Below, piece after piece: positions 10,975 through 22,187 of a stretch of 64,000 bases of DNA (its first letter is position 1; the number at the start of each line of letters is the position of its first letter). The stretch lies in the NCBI GenBank assembly GCA_018524725.1, contig JAEUWP010000344.1:1-64000 (forward strand), given 5' to 3'. Position numbers and translations under genes: made by a program. Origin of the DNA: Podaxis mareebaensis. Lineage: Eukaryota > Basidiomycota > Agaricomycetes > Agaricales > Agaricaceae. The notes beneath the pieces are model-generated. The model did no database searches. It worked only from the letters and a program-made list of their open reading frames with translations, and had not been told where the DNA came from.

Positions 10975-13900
10975 TCAAATGGAGCCAACCTGATCTTCTA
11001 GCAGTTTTCTGGACCAATCTTCCAAGCGTCTCATTGCCTGCCTAACGTCCTTGAAACCATGCAGCCTATCTCGCCACTTCATAACAGGCATGGGAGACCG
11101 CAATTTGACGTCTACGTTGTCATTCAGGATCATGTCGTTGTGTTTCTTCCACTCGAACTCATTACGAGGTGTCCATCGGCCAAAATCTTCACCACTGCCT
11201 TCAAAGGACCACCCCAGTGGATACCATGACATCTTGGCGACTTTCATACCCACACCTGTTCGATACCCTGTTAGAATCTGTAAATGGATGCACGCTTATG
11301 TACTCACCTATGAAAGTCCGATAGACACCACTCAAAATCTCCATCTCATCGTCAGTCAGATTGTCGTTGATGTACTCGACCCCACTGCTGTCACGTACTG
11401 TGAACATGTGCTTGGGGGAATCATGGATGCCCCATGGTCCTCGAATGGCCTCTGTGAGACTGAGGTATTTGAGAGCAACGCGCCAAACATAACCCCCTCT
11501 CAGCAGGGCTGCACGAGCACGTTGAAGGGAGAATAACAACTGGCATTGTTTCTCATAGAACTCATGATCGGTCTGATCAAAAACGTGTCCAGAGAGCCTC
11601 ATGGGAACCACAGTAGGAGCCAGTTTCTCTGTTGGCGTGGGGGCAAGGGTGTCACGACATTGGAGAGTGAAGAAGGGGATGCCATTTTGTACCAAGTCCC
11701 AAGCTAATTCTTCCTCGGTCATTTTTTCGTTGAGACGACAAACATACAATGCAGTTGCAGCAGACAGCACCGTTAACTTCCACAGGACAGTGCTCAAATT
11801 CCCGAAGTCGAACATGTAGAGAGTCTTTGTATCACTCACTACATTCCTGATACAATTGAGACGACTAGAATAGCGAATTGTTTGCCGATTGTCACCTGAA
11901 ATGTCCCACAGGTCTGGGTCTGGCATGACATTGTCCCTCCCTGTGAACGACCAGAAGAAAACGAGACACTGTTTGCCAAGTGGTGTCTTGAAAAAACTAC
12001 TGGAGGTCTTGATGTCGTGCAATCCGAGAGACGAAATCAATGATTTGGCGTCCGAGTCAGATGTCAACTCAGTGAACGACTGGGGAAGAGGACATGGAAG
12101 GACGAGTCCAAAATGCAGTTGCAATATCTTCACGATCTCACACTGCACTGGATCTTCACTTGAGTCCTCATCCTCATTCACGAATGCAAGTGGCAGTTCA
12201 CTGACTTCTTCCGACTCCATTGAAGATGCAGGCACTTCCGCTGGAGGTTTCGGTGGATCAGTCCACTCAGTCAGGACTGCTGGTTGCTCGGTGATCGGGA
12301 CGTATTCGATGCATTCTAGACCTTCTCCTTCGGGGCCCCATTCAGCACAACAGTCCCATTCATTGAAGACTGAATCGTATCACTTCTGATGCGCACCGTA
12401 TCCCATCAGAGTTGACTCCCGATCTGCCTTGCGAACCTGCTCCCGCACGAACTCACCATTGAAATTCCACTCCCATTCGTAGACAGCTGCTGATGTGGTA
12501 GGTGGATTCTTCTCACGATTCAGCCTCTTTAGTTGATTTGCGGGAGTCTCTTGCTGAAGTCACTTTTCATGCAGCTGCCTCTGTTTCTCAAAGAATGGCT
12601 CCCAAAATGAGTGGGCAGTTCTGACAGGCGGGCTTGGTGCTGTTGCTGCACTCAACTGTTCTGTGACAGAGGTTGGTGAGTTTGGAGCAGCTTGGCTAGG
12701 GGTTGGGCCTAAAGGAGCCAGGTAATTCGAAGTCAGACTAGTTGGAGAGAAGAAATCTGATTCAGCCAGAGGAGTCGACGGAACAGTAAAAGTGTGATTG
12801 ATAGTTTCAACGCATGGTTCAATGTACAGGCCCAGCCAGGTAGTTGCATTTTGGACTTCTTCGTTAGTTGGTCATATTAGTTGAAAATTGCTGCAATATT
12901 CTGCGCCAACCATCTCCCTCTTACCCCAACAATACCATACTGGAACTCCTTGGTCAATGAACCACTGAGCAGGAGGCTGAGCTTCTTCATCATGTGGATG
13001 ATTCAGCCAGAGTCCAACTCGCTTGATATCCCAGAACTTGTTGAGGAGAGGCGCCATCCGTATACTGTCGATAGCGGCCTGGCTCTGGTGCCTTTTGGTA
13101 CTCAAAACCTGCACGAACCATGTTGGAGGCGACATTCCTTTGACGAAGTCCCTGGCCTCAGGCGTCTTCCTCGTCATCCAGAAGAACAGCCCAATCCACA
13201 TGGCGAACCAATTCCATCCTGCAAGTATGTGGCTCATGGCAGCTTCCTCCATTGGGTGACGTTTGACGTATTTCCAGTAATAGGGAGGAAATGGGCACAG
13301 GTATGTCAGCTTGTTTCCTTTGCCAATGATCTCAGCTACTTCCCAAAGCAGTTTGTCAGCTGCTAACCATTGCGCAGCCAGCAACGGATGGAGTCCATAA
13401 CCTCCGTCTTTCATGGGAGTGGGTCACCTCAGAAGATTGGCCAGCGATTCGAACCAGACACCACTGTAAGGAACGGGCTGAGTTGGCACAAATCTGAGCC
13501 ACTCTGTCTCTTTTTGCCACCAACATGGTTTTTCAAAATGCTCAGCCTTTGATACACACAGTGTGAAGATGACTGGGTCTTGGTTTCGGGGCGGCATCAT
13601 GGGGTTCATCTGAGAATTTGGCAAGTAATACATATCGCCGTCAATGATCCAGCAGCGACCTCACACGGCCAACATTGCGATTAATATTCTGTAAGATTGT
13701 GCGACGATTTAAAGGAGTGATGGGACGCTCAGGGACTGCCCTGTAGCCAGGAAGGATGGTATTCTCTGGGACTTCCCAGTAGAAATGAATGGAGTTTTAT
13801 TAAGGAGAGACCTGAGAAAAAAAAAACTTGTCATTGCGGACATGTTGTGTATTCACTAAGTGAAGCACTTACCTTGGAGGCGCTAACATGACCGTGGGTT

Positions 13901-14440
13901 GGGTGTTCAAGATGAGAATAGATGCCATGGGATCACTTGTTTGGGTAAGCCAGCATCTGCTGTCTTTGTCATCAACATTCTCTCTGTTTTTCCTCCTCTT
14001 GACCTTCCTCGTCTTCCCACTCGTCGCCAGTGTATCATTGGGTAGTCCCAAGATACATTATATCCTGTTGCTACTGGGCAGTCCCAGAGCTTCATACTCC
14101 TCTTCACGTGTCCGATACTTCGCCGACTCAGTACAAGGTAATCCGTTTGCCTTCACCTCATCTTTGTCCTGGTCTTCCTCTCGATGTAAATCGCAAACAG
14201 CATTGAGCTCCTGTGCTGCTGGACATTCGCATCATTGGGTAGTCCCAGGATAAATCGCTTAATATTGCTACTGGTCATTCCCAGAGCTTCACCTTTCTTC
14301 AAGTGTTCGAGATGCTCTAGGTCATCCGTGAAAACCTGTAGCTTAATTTTTCTCCTCGAGCGTGGCTCACTGAGCGCTTCTTTTCTGAAGGTGTCTTGGC
14401 TGTCATTTCATCACGATCCGAAAATACCTTTGACTATACT
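10975..14440 (-). pseudogene. Second long ORF of the element (unnamed Agaricomycete family), five TGA stops
   Basis: Readable minus-strand blocks in order: a repeat-bearing N-terminus (about 14440-13870), PGYRAVPERPITPLNRR, GRCWIIDGDMYYLP, YGLHPLLAAQWLAADKLLW, LCPFPPYYWKYVKRHPMEEA, SHILAGWNWFAMWIGLFFWM, GLWLNHPHDEEAQPPAQWF, GVPVWYCWGKRE, EWEWNFNGEFVREQVRKADR, and a conserved C-terminus ending at a natural TGA (10975). From memory this is a widespread multi-copy hypothetical family in mushroom genomes; I know of no assigned function. An intron after FIG (GTGAGT to CTAACAG, near 11264-11305) fits. In-frame TGAs lie at 13661, 13424, 12872, 12560 and 12380. The frame also slips near 13800, so the 5' part is damaged or misread, and the start is not determined. 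Confidence 0.6.
14036..14330 (-). repeat. Imperfect ~197-bp-spaced duplication in the upstream element gene
   Basis: The plus-strand string CATTGGGTAGTCCCA recurs at 14036 and 14233, each followed ~25 bp later by TTGCTACTGG and CAGAGCTTCA. On the minus strand both copies encode an EALGxxSSN...ILGLPND module. The spacing is not a multiple of three, so the modules fall in different frames, consistent with an intervening indel or intron. Confidence 0.6.
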
Positions 14441-14651
14441 TTTTGTCTGATGAACCTCCCTTCGTAGTTACTTCAAGGATGCACTTCAATCACTTAGTTT
14501 AGAGCTAGTGTACAGTTGTACAAGTAGACAGATTTCATATTATACCCAAATTGGGCACCCTTCTTTTCGACGTCAAACCTGACATCTTATCACGTGTACT
14601 CATTCTTTCCCTTATTTCCTGTTGTTCTATCCACCTCTCTTTTGGACCATC

Positions 14652-17034
14652 ATGTCTCCTTCAGCAACAAGCAATGCTAAAGCCTCTGTAAAGACAACAC
14701 CCTGCGATTCCCAGACACAAATGTGCCCCCACGGATCCCCTGCACAGACAGATCTGCAGGACGACCAAGCCGATAACATCGAAACCTCGGAAGAATCCCA
14801 ACATCTGAAGAATCATCTCTTACATGTTATGGGTCCAGGGAAAAGGAAGGAAAGGTACAGTCATTGGTAAATGCATATACGATGTCTGACCTATATTGGT
14901 AGCTGTCCCATCACCCCATTTACTGACTACGCTCGTTGGGTAGCATGAAGTATCAATCCCTTTGTGTGTTTTTCCCTTGTATTCACACACAGCATCCGAG
15001 AGTACGGGGACAAGAACGTATTCGAAAAATGGGATGGAGGGAAGCTCGAGTTGAGTCCAATCTAACATGTATGTGCATATACTAACTCTTTGACCCTAGA
15101 CTTTCGGAGGAGGATAAGGAGCTGAGTGATAGAATCTGGTGTCATATGGTCAGAGACGTACCTGGACTTATATATAAACTCGAAGGCCTGCTTTCCAACC
15201 TCGAGCTATTCTTCATTCTCGCCAAGAATGTAAGAATTGCAAAGAATATATGCACTCTGGCTGACTGGATCTACTCTATAATAGATGACCCGAGCCACTG
15301 GACAGGCTCGTTCCGAAGACGCAAGCTCGCTGAAGCTCAAAGGCCTCGACTATATTGCCGCAGTCGTACCTGGTGGCAACATTGACCCTCCGATCAAGGC
15401 ATTGGCATCAAAGGAGACAAGCAGGGGTTGGGTCCACCCTCAGATCTGGGAGCTTCTGTTACCCGTTCGGTATCGCAAGGATTATGAAAAAGACCCAGAA
15501 GGGTTAGATTCATTGATATTTTAGACATGCTGCTGATATTTGCAACCTTATAGCACAATCGTGAAGATAAAAGCAGGTTCTCTCAAGGTCAAGGCTAACA
15601 TGTTTCCATCTTTTATGTATCCCGCTGGCAAGTATAACCCCAAAAATATGTGCAAGGGCCTCCTCGAGGACCCTCTTGGAGTTTATGTACGTATCTTGAC
15701 AGTTTCTGAAACGTTATTTACGTACTGTTACAGGTATACAAGCACCTCTTTACTGGCCCCAGCTCGGTGACCACGTTGGAGTTTAGGAAAGCGAAAACTC
15801 GTAGTGGTCAAGCTAAATTGCACCGCCTCAAGACTGTCACCCCAGAGACGCTCACTTATGCTATCCTCCATGTATGTCTTTGCTATTGACGAGGACCGAA
15901 TTAAATGTTATTCCAGACCCACTATATGCTCTGGGGCGTTGATGACTGGTGCACCGAAATGGATAAGTTCAACAAGATCAGGTTCTTCAATAACCTGGTC
16001 GACCTTCTCAGCAACGAAAAGGATCCATGGGCCACAGAGACTTTAGAACGCTGGACTCGGTTCGTATTTTGCTTTGTCTCAAGTCTACTCTCATTCTTTT
16101 ACAGTCTGATTTTTGGAACGCCAACGTCAGAAGGTGATGGCGGTGACTCGAACGATAGCGAAAATGACTTTGCCCTTTGCCTTAAGCAAACTGGAAAACC
16201 CATCGATGCTGGAGAAGACAGCGATGGCTCAAGCGATGAAGGAGATAGTTGCGTTCGCAGGGATACCAGCACCCAAGCGAATGGTGGTAGCAATGATACT
16301 CACGGCCAGGATAACCACGACAAGACTAATTCACACACTGATAATACTACTGACGAAGAATCCAGTGAAGACGATGAGAGTGACAATGACAGCGTGTATG
16401 TAATTCTTTTTGTTTCTTTGCTACGAGTTGTCTAACGTCTTGTTCAGTATCGAGATGCCGCCACCGCTGCCACCTAAGATTCCTGTGAAGACTCCTGTTA
16501 CGAAAAAGCTCACACTCACGCTCTCCTGTCATAACAAGGAAAATCATAAGCAGGGCGAACAATCAGATAAAGGCCAAGAGGTGGATGATGAGAGTGACGA
16601 TGAGAGTGATGATGACAGCGTGTCCCCAGGGGATATGAGCCAAACAGAGGAGTAATTCCTTCTGTTTCTTTGCTACGGGTTCTCTAATGTCCTGTTTAGT
16701 AACGAGATGCCACCACCACCTACGATTCCTATCAAGACTCCTGCCCTGAAAAAACTCACACTCACACTCTCCCGTTGCAACAAGGAAAACCTGCCTCCTT
16801 TGGAGACACCTTCGCATAACACTCGTAGCTCGGTTCACTTGAGGATTCACTCACCCAGTGGTTTGGCGCTACTCAAGACAAAGGCAGAGGCAAAAGGCAA
16901 ACAGTCTCGCACTGAGAGTGAGGATGATAATGATGATGGTATATTTATTCTTCATTCTTTTTGTATTTGCTAACACTCAAATTTCAGGCAATTTGATAGA
17001 CGGTAGCGTGCAGAAGAAAAGGAGGAAGTATTGA
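14652..17034 (+). CDS. DUF6698-like protein
   Basis: A multi-exon gene with short introns (for example after AKN at 15230, EG near 15501, GVY near 15688, AILH near 15871, WTR near 16060). The spliced core reads LSEEDKELSDRIWCHMVRD, VPGL, LKGLDYIAAVVP, CKGLLEDPLGVYVYKHLFTG, PSSV, HRLKTVTPETLTYAIL and LERWTRLIFG. It follows the course of DUF6698 proteins (VPGL, then a LRSSLLVKAYKHVFTSPSSV-like block, then a final W-R-IF), common in Agaricomycetes and of unknown function. The C-terminus is acidic, carries two copies of a KKLTLTLS..NKEN module and ends in a basic, possible nuclear-localisation patch (QKKRRKY). The exon 1 to exon 2 junction (14853-14995) is uncertain. Confidence 0.7.
16373..16790 (+). 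repeat. Tandem exon-plus-intron duplication (~252 bp unit) in the DUF6698 gene
   Basis: GAGATGCC occurs at 16452 and 16704. Flanking sequence matches over both the preceding intron (GTAATTC...TTTGTTTCTTTGCTACG) and the following exon, so an intron and its downstream exon were copied together. The copies differ in the splice donor used: GTATGT at 16396 in the first, GTAATT at 16652 in the second. Confidence 0.8.
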
Positions 17035-17124
17035 TGGCTTGAGGCCTAGGACTGTATGATATGGATCGTCGCAATAGAAATAATTATGCTTTCCATTATG
17101 GTGATTTGTGAGATGTTTGTTGGC

Positions 17125-17170
17125 GTGATCACTAGCTAGCTCTTGATTGAAGAGCCCAGCTAGCTATCAC
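17125..17170. repeat. Inverted repeat / hairpin downstream of the DUF6698 gene
   Basis: GTGAT...TAGCTAGCTCTT faces AAGAGCCCAGCTAGCTATCAC across a five-base loop (GATTG), with a short internal bulge. It lies about 90 bp after the stop codon and just before the 29-bp minisatellite. It may be a 3' UTR structure or part of a small inverted-repeat element. Confidence 0.5.
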
Positions 17171-17188
17171 CTTCATTGTAAAGCCTTC

Positions 17189-17395
17189 CACTCTCATAGG
17201 ATGATGGCTCAACCTTTCATTCTCATAGGATGATGGCTTAAGCTTGCATTCTCATAGGATGATGGCTTAAGCTTGCATTCTCATAGGACGATGGGCTTAA
17301 CCTCGCATTCTCATAGGATGATGGGCTAGCCTTGCATTCTTGTAGGATGCTGGTAAGCCCTTGTATTCTTGTGAGATGACAGTCAACATCTACTA
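17189..17395. repeat. 29-30 bp minisatellite (CATTCTCATAGGATGATGG)
   Basis: Seven or so head-to-tail units start CATTCTCATAGGATGATGG and end in a GCTTAAGCTTG-like tail. Two adjacent copies are identical and outer copies are progressively divergent, the usual pattern of a minisatellite degrading at its edges. Confidence 0.85.
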
Positions 17396-18618
17396 GGGTG
17401 TGTACGGCTTCATATCCCCGACCTTGGTTTCATTGACTAACATACATGTATGACTATGTATTATTTACGAGCACTGTCACACAAGGAACTCATGCCGTAG
17501 GATGGCTAACCTGTGCCAACATCGGGTTACTGAACCATGATTAGGTGTGTATGTTATCATATTTGACAACATCCAGGATTGGCGGTGCTTGGACGTCACT
17601 GGTAGATCTTATGGTGACTTGTTAGCCCTTGCCAGGTCTGAGCCCTTTCACTGATGAGTTTCATAGTTGCGTATCAGTCTTTTATGGCTTACGAAGTGCC
17701 TCACCACCCTTCGCACATCTTTGGGAAATGAGAGGACAGGTATCGAGAGCCTTGACGAACCTGTTTTATCGAAAGGAAAACATTTGTCCGTCGTTCATAT
17801 GGAGCCGATGCAGAGTTCAGCCACTGAAATCGCATGGCCGGCAGTGTGTGTCATACTTGGCATCTAGCAATTGGGACATCGAGGCGCCAGTGCGAGCATC
17901 AGTCACAGGAGACCGTTGACCGATATTCTTCCCACTTGGCCAAGATAACTATTAACCAGTCCCTAATTAATTAGAAGAGGATTGCGTTTCTCTTGGGGCT
18001 TCATGAATATAACAAAAGTTCTCCGGACCGTCTGCTTTTTGCAATACCCTCCACTCGAAGTCGAGGCCCACCGCCTAGATGGCATTTGTTGATGTAAGCT
18101 AGCCTTATGCCCAGCGAGACCGGCGGCATGCGTTGGTTATACAAGAAAGGGTTGGTCACCGATTCATCAAAAAGCACCACCGGCAAACACGATTCACCGC
18201 TTGGTGTTTTGACCTCCGCTGAATATGTGACCAAAAAGGCGTTAGCACGCTATGAACAACAGGGTTGACAGCATGTCGCACTACCTCGGCTCCTTGTGGA
18301 TAATATCAAGGTATCCATGAGGTACTATGGTGAGCAATACAACGTGTCTACAAGAGTAACCATTATCTAAATATTCATGCGTGGATGTAACTAACACGAT
18401 GTCTGTATCCAGGGACGTGGGGGGAGATAACGCCAGATCGCCATATGTTTGCCTGAGCTCGGAAAGTTTATGTCCCTCTTTGCTGCACTAGTACTTTCAT
18501 TTTGAATGAAAATGATACTCCAACTTACATGATACAAAACCTGTGGGGCTGAAGACTCAGACGACGCCTAGCCCTCCGCCCCTCGCACAATAATTAAGCC
18601 CACCACAGCTCAGAATCG
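17396..18618. other. Intergenic, no supported gene
   Basis: Scattered short ORFs on both strands lack motifs or splice support. The right end is the promoter region of the membrane-protein gene at 18619. Confidence 0.45.
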
Positions 18619-19473
18619 ATGACAAGCGACACTACAAGTATACCCACAGCCGCAGTCCACGTCCCAGCCATAGACCCAGAATATATCAGAATCGATTTTC
18701 CCGCTTACCCAGCACCCACAGCCTCTACATCGGTCACCCGGAATAAACACGACGAGCGTAAAGTCACTTCGAACCTATGGTCATCAACGTTCGACTCGGA
18801 CCCAGAAGCGCAAATATCAACAGATTCTTCCTCATCCATCATCTCCCCTACACCCACCCTCGTTAATCATGGTCCTGGGCAGCGCCAGAGCAGCACGCAG
18901 ACCCGGAGGCCCATTTCCGACGCTGCGGGTTCTCCACTCTTCCTGGGCCGACATAAACAGGCTAGGGGAGACCTTGGTCATCTCAGATGTGTGCGGCGAG
19001 AAAGAAGCATGAAGAAACAGTCGGAATTTGAAGCGGAAAGGGAGAGACGTCTACTAGAGGAAGGTCGCATATACGCTCTTCTGGGTTTGCCTCGTGCGGA
19101 GATGGCAGCGGCTAGGCATCCGGAGAGGAACAGGCATCTGAACGGCAAGTCCAGGAGTTCTGCCTTGTGCCTGGCCTTTGTAGCCTTGGCAACGATATGT
19201 GTTAGCTGCTCAATTCTTAGTATATTTTTGTATGCTCTGATTATGAGGAAGGCGGCAAGTCGTTCTTTGGTCTCAGTAGCGGCATATGCTGATTATTTGT
19301 TTAGGCGGGGGGCGCGGCGAACACTCGTTAGGCCGATACTAACAACTGGGAGATTTGGAGTAAATGTAGGCGATCCGGAGCTTCGCCCCAATGTTAATTC
19401 ATGTCTTATTTCCCCTTATGGACTATGTACTTCAGCCCTCACCTATGTACCTTCTGTGTCTTTCTATGATTAG
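18619..19473 (+). CDS. Hypothetical single-pass membrane protein
   Basis: An uninterrupted 284-residue frame. Residues ~1-130 are polar and Ser/Thr/Pro-rich. Residues ~130-165 are a charged, probably helical segment (RRERSMKKQSEFEAERERR). A strong membrane segment follows at ~185-210 (LCLAFVALATICVSCSILSI) and then a short arginine-rich tail (RRGARRTLVRP). There is no signal peptide, so a type II or tail-proximal orientation is likely. Continuous coding-like composition and the clear TM support a real gene, but no family is recognised and a 3' intron cannot be excluded. Confidence 0.5.
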   Translation: MTSDTTSIPTAAVHVPAIDPEYIRIDFPAYPAPTASTSVTRNKHDERKVTSNLWSSTFDSDPEAQISTDSSSSIISPTPTLVNHGPGQRQSSTQTRRPISDAAGSPLFLGRHKQARGDLGHLRCVRRERSMKKQSEFEAERERRLLEEGRIYALLGLPRAEMAAARHPERNRHLNGKSRSSALCLAFVALATICVSCSILSIFLYALIMRKAASRSLVSVAAYADYLFRRGARRTLVRPILTTGRFGVNVGDPELRPNVNSCLISPYGLCTSALTYVPSVSFYD

Positions 19474-20125
19474 ATCGTTCCGTCGGTTCCCTAGATTCGA
19501 GCCTTTGGACGAAGGAAAAAGGCAATATTCATCGGCTGGCACAGGAGTACAAGGTTCAGGTAAACTTTCCCATTGCGTATGCCACAAGATTTGGAAAGTT
19601 GAAGCGATACCCACATAAAGCCTCGAGGGCCCGTTTCCAGTGTCCCCCATGTCGGGTCGTTGATGCAGGACGGATGCAGGCGGGTTCGGGATGGTGGAAA
19701 AGAATTCAAACGGTGCTAGAGGACATTAATCGAGGTGCCGGCGAGAGCAAGAAGGTGTGACGGGCGGAAGTATGAAGCGAAGTTTCAATGGTTAGGAGAA
19801 CCGGGGACGGATACGAACTGAGAACAAATTCGAGCACATATGAGTCGCCCATGCACTCCATATGGGCTGGCAATGATGTTCTGGCTAGCTATTCTGTCGC
19901 GAAGGTGCCTGCTGGCACTTGCCCTGCTCATCCACTCTGGGACCATCTGGGGCATGGGCTACCAATAGCACCGTAGTTCAATCGTATTGATATGTTATTT
20001 TCCCTGCTCCGTGCCGGGACAAATTAGCGCTTATACATATATTCTCTCCCAAAGAGCTATGTCTAATCCCATGCAAAACAAAAGTCCGTTCATTGATTAC
20101 AGATCCAAATGATTTAAACGTGTCT
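19474..20125. other. Convergent intergenic region, no gene seen
   Basis: It lies between the 3' ends of the membrane-protein gene (plus) and the 7-TM gene (minus). The overlapping frames near 19391-19709 appear non-coding. Confidence 0.4.
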
Positions 20126-21280
20126 TTATCGGGAGGTAATAACAGTGTCCACGTTGACAGTTGGGAGTTGGTTGAGCGACCGCGTTGAAAACTGTTCAGC
20201 CAGTCTTCTCGTCCAGGCTCGCTTCTTCGCCATTCGATAGATTATAAGACAAGATGCGATAAACTGAAACGGCACGACAAGGAGGTCATTGGGAGAAAGC
20301 GCGAATAATTAGAAATGGCTGAATTTACCCGGGTCTGTATCCATACGGCCAAGAACAAGTGCGAGGAAGGGCTCCCCACTCCATATGGTACCAGGAAGAT
20401 GATAGAGAAGACAGCATTCAGAGCACAGCTCTCAATGAACACAGCACTTGCAGTGAGATAGACGTTCCCATAGTCGTGCGCGATCTTGTCTATACGTCGA
20501 CGGTGAAGTAGAAGCCGAGCCGCGATCAAGGCGGTGGCGGCCACGTTAGACACCGCTGATAGAATGAAGTATGATAGGCCAATGTCTATGCTATTCCAAA
20601 CTGTACGCAGTGGTCTTGATATTCTGTAAATGAATGCAAGGCCGAGAGCTTCGAGACGTTCCGATTATTTTAGTCAGCTGCCACCCTCCAAAACGCAGTA
20701 CCTCACCTATAGTCCCGAAAAATGGAAGGGCTGGTAAACATAGGAGCCAAATTTGGTCTCTGATGATGATGTAGCAGCGGTATAGCTGGATATAACGTAA
20801 GTGCCTTAACGAGTGTCAACAGCAGTGGATTAGTGAACGTACCAGTAGTCCCTCTGTGAGATAATTCACAAAGATTGCAGAAATAACCGTAGCCACTGGA
20901 GCCGGATCAGAATCTGTAGCCTCTAAAAACGCCGTCGGCCCGCCTGGATACTCTCGAAAGTCTATCAAAGCCCTCGTTTTGATCCAGATATTGCAGGCCG
21001 TGTACACCGTCAGAAGGGTAAACGTGACGCCGAGGTAGATGAGGAGCGCGAGTGCAGTTCTTCCCTGGTGTTGCGATTTGCGGCGGCACAAGAGAATATA
21101 AGTGGTGCGAAAAAGTAAGAGCGACGCAACACCTGTGACAACAGTGTCTCGTTAGGTTTGTATGACGGGAGGTGACAACCCACCATAGGCAATCAATGAG
21201 AATGAGAGTCCCAAGTGCATGTACCTTTCCACGGTAAGTCGTCTCGTCGACAGTCTAGGAGAGTGTGGGCTCTCGGGCAT
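20126..21280 (-). CDS. Seven-transmembrane hypothetical protein
   Basis: The spliced product starts MPESPHSPRLSTRRLTVERY at 21280 and stops at 20126-20128. Hydrophobic segments alternate with short loops: LGLSFSLIAYGVASLLLF, ALALLIYLGVTFTLLTVYTA, VATVISAIFVNYLTEGLLLY, IWLLCLPALPFFGTIALG, LSYFILSAVSNVAATALIA, YLTASAVFIESCALNAVFS and FLAVWIQTRFIASCLII, then a basic cytoplasmic tail (MAKKRAWTRR). Introns join cleanly inside TM1 (TAT G|GT GTT), after TM3 and after TM6. It resembles the large family of basidiomycete 7-TM membrane proteins with a YRCY motif after TM3; ligand and function are unknown. Confidence 0.7.
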
Positions 21281-22187
21281 GGCGGACGGGGCGGCAGAAA
21301 GATGGGGTGCTGGTCGTGAACAAGGGGCTGCTAGGATTCGGGCCCATTTTACCCAAGCGACGATGCGCCTTTAAGTGAAGGGGGGCGGCAGAGTGAGAGA
21401 ATGCTATTCCCAAAGCGCCTTGATCTGATGTTATAAATGGTTAGCTGTGACGATGCTTCCCTTTCTTGTTAATCCATATAATTCAGGCTTGTTCCTTGGG
21501 GACGATGATCGGAACCGAAACATCGTGGGGTGTCACGCTAGTTGGCTGAGTGTGGCCAAGAAGGCAAACTCAAAAAACAATATTGCTTGCTCGCTGCAGT
21601 GTTTCATGTCGGCCCACGGTGGTTTGGAGGCAAAAGCTTTCCCATCCTAACGCTGGGCCTTTTCTTGGGGTACGAGGCAACGTGATCTGACATTTTGGGC
21701 CTTGGCAGGCCTTCGCTGAACCATAATCGGTCAGGAACTTGGAACCCTGACTGCAACCCTGAAAATGGCTGCGAGATCGTCCAGCGTCGTCTGCGTGAGT
21801 AAAGGTCGCGATAGCGATTACGGGACCCCAAGGCAAGGAATCCCTGGGGCCGCGGGTTTTAGCTCGATCATATTGTCTTGGACATTGAGAGCCATCTAGA
21901 TGCCTGTAGGGTCCCAATTTAAAATATGCAAGAGAATAACAAGATACTAAAGTTGTGCTTGGCGAGATGTTTTAAACGGGAAGGAAGGAAAAATAGGACC
22001 GTTACACCAGTTGCTCAGTGGGTCACTGGGAACTTACGTTGCACATTACTGTATTAGCCGCAATTTGTTCTTCCAATTTGTCATCAAGGGGTAAGAGGCT
22101 GTAAGAGAGGGTAGTTGGGTGGATTAATGATGACGGTATAGAGGTATGTACACGTTCCAGTATTCGGTATCCGAGCTTTGGAAGGGC
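21281..22187. other. Intergenic between two minus-strand genes
   Basis: Promoter side of the 7-TM gene, not otherwise occupied. A minus-strand frame over 21570-21917 has no motif support. Confidence 0.4.

Larger units (their letters stand above)
6293..14450 (-). mobile_element. Degenerate Plavaka-type DNA transposon with a second long ORF
   Basis: Two long minus-strand genes lie in tandem: an upstream gene of unknown family (10975 to about 14440) and a downstream Plavaka transposase (6293-10535), with ~440 bp between them. Both keep their reading frame over hundreds of codons but are interrupted only by TGA stops. Plavaka elements are DNA transposons related to the CACTA/EnSpm group and are abundant in Agaricomycetes. 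Outer limits are gene limits only. A TAGTG pentamer near 14506-14510 is compatible with a CACTA-like end, but no matching left end was found. Whether both genes belong to one element is an inference from orientation and shared decay. Confidence 0.6.

Noticed and set aside
8304..13663. TGA recoding (selenocysteine or alternative code) as explanation for the nine stops
   Set aside because: All other genes here use TGA as a normal terminator, the sites correspond to Arg rather than Cys or Trp, and CpG decay in a transposon is simpler.
16099..16850. Alternative-frame ORFs over the DUF6698 acidic tail
   Set aside because: Repetitive acidic codons read as long basic or aliphatic ORFs in other frames; only the spliced frame continues the family domain.
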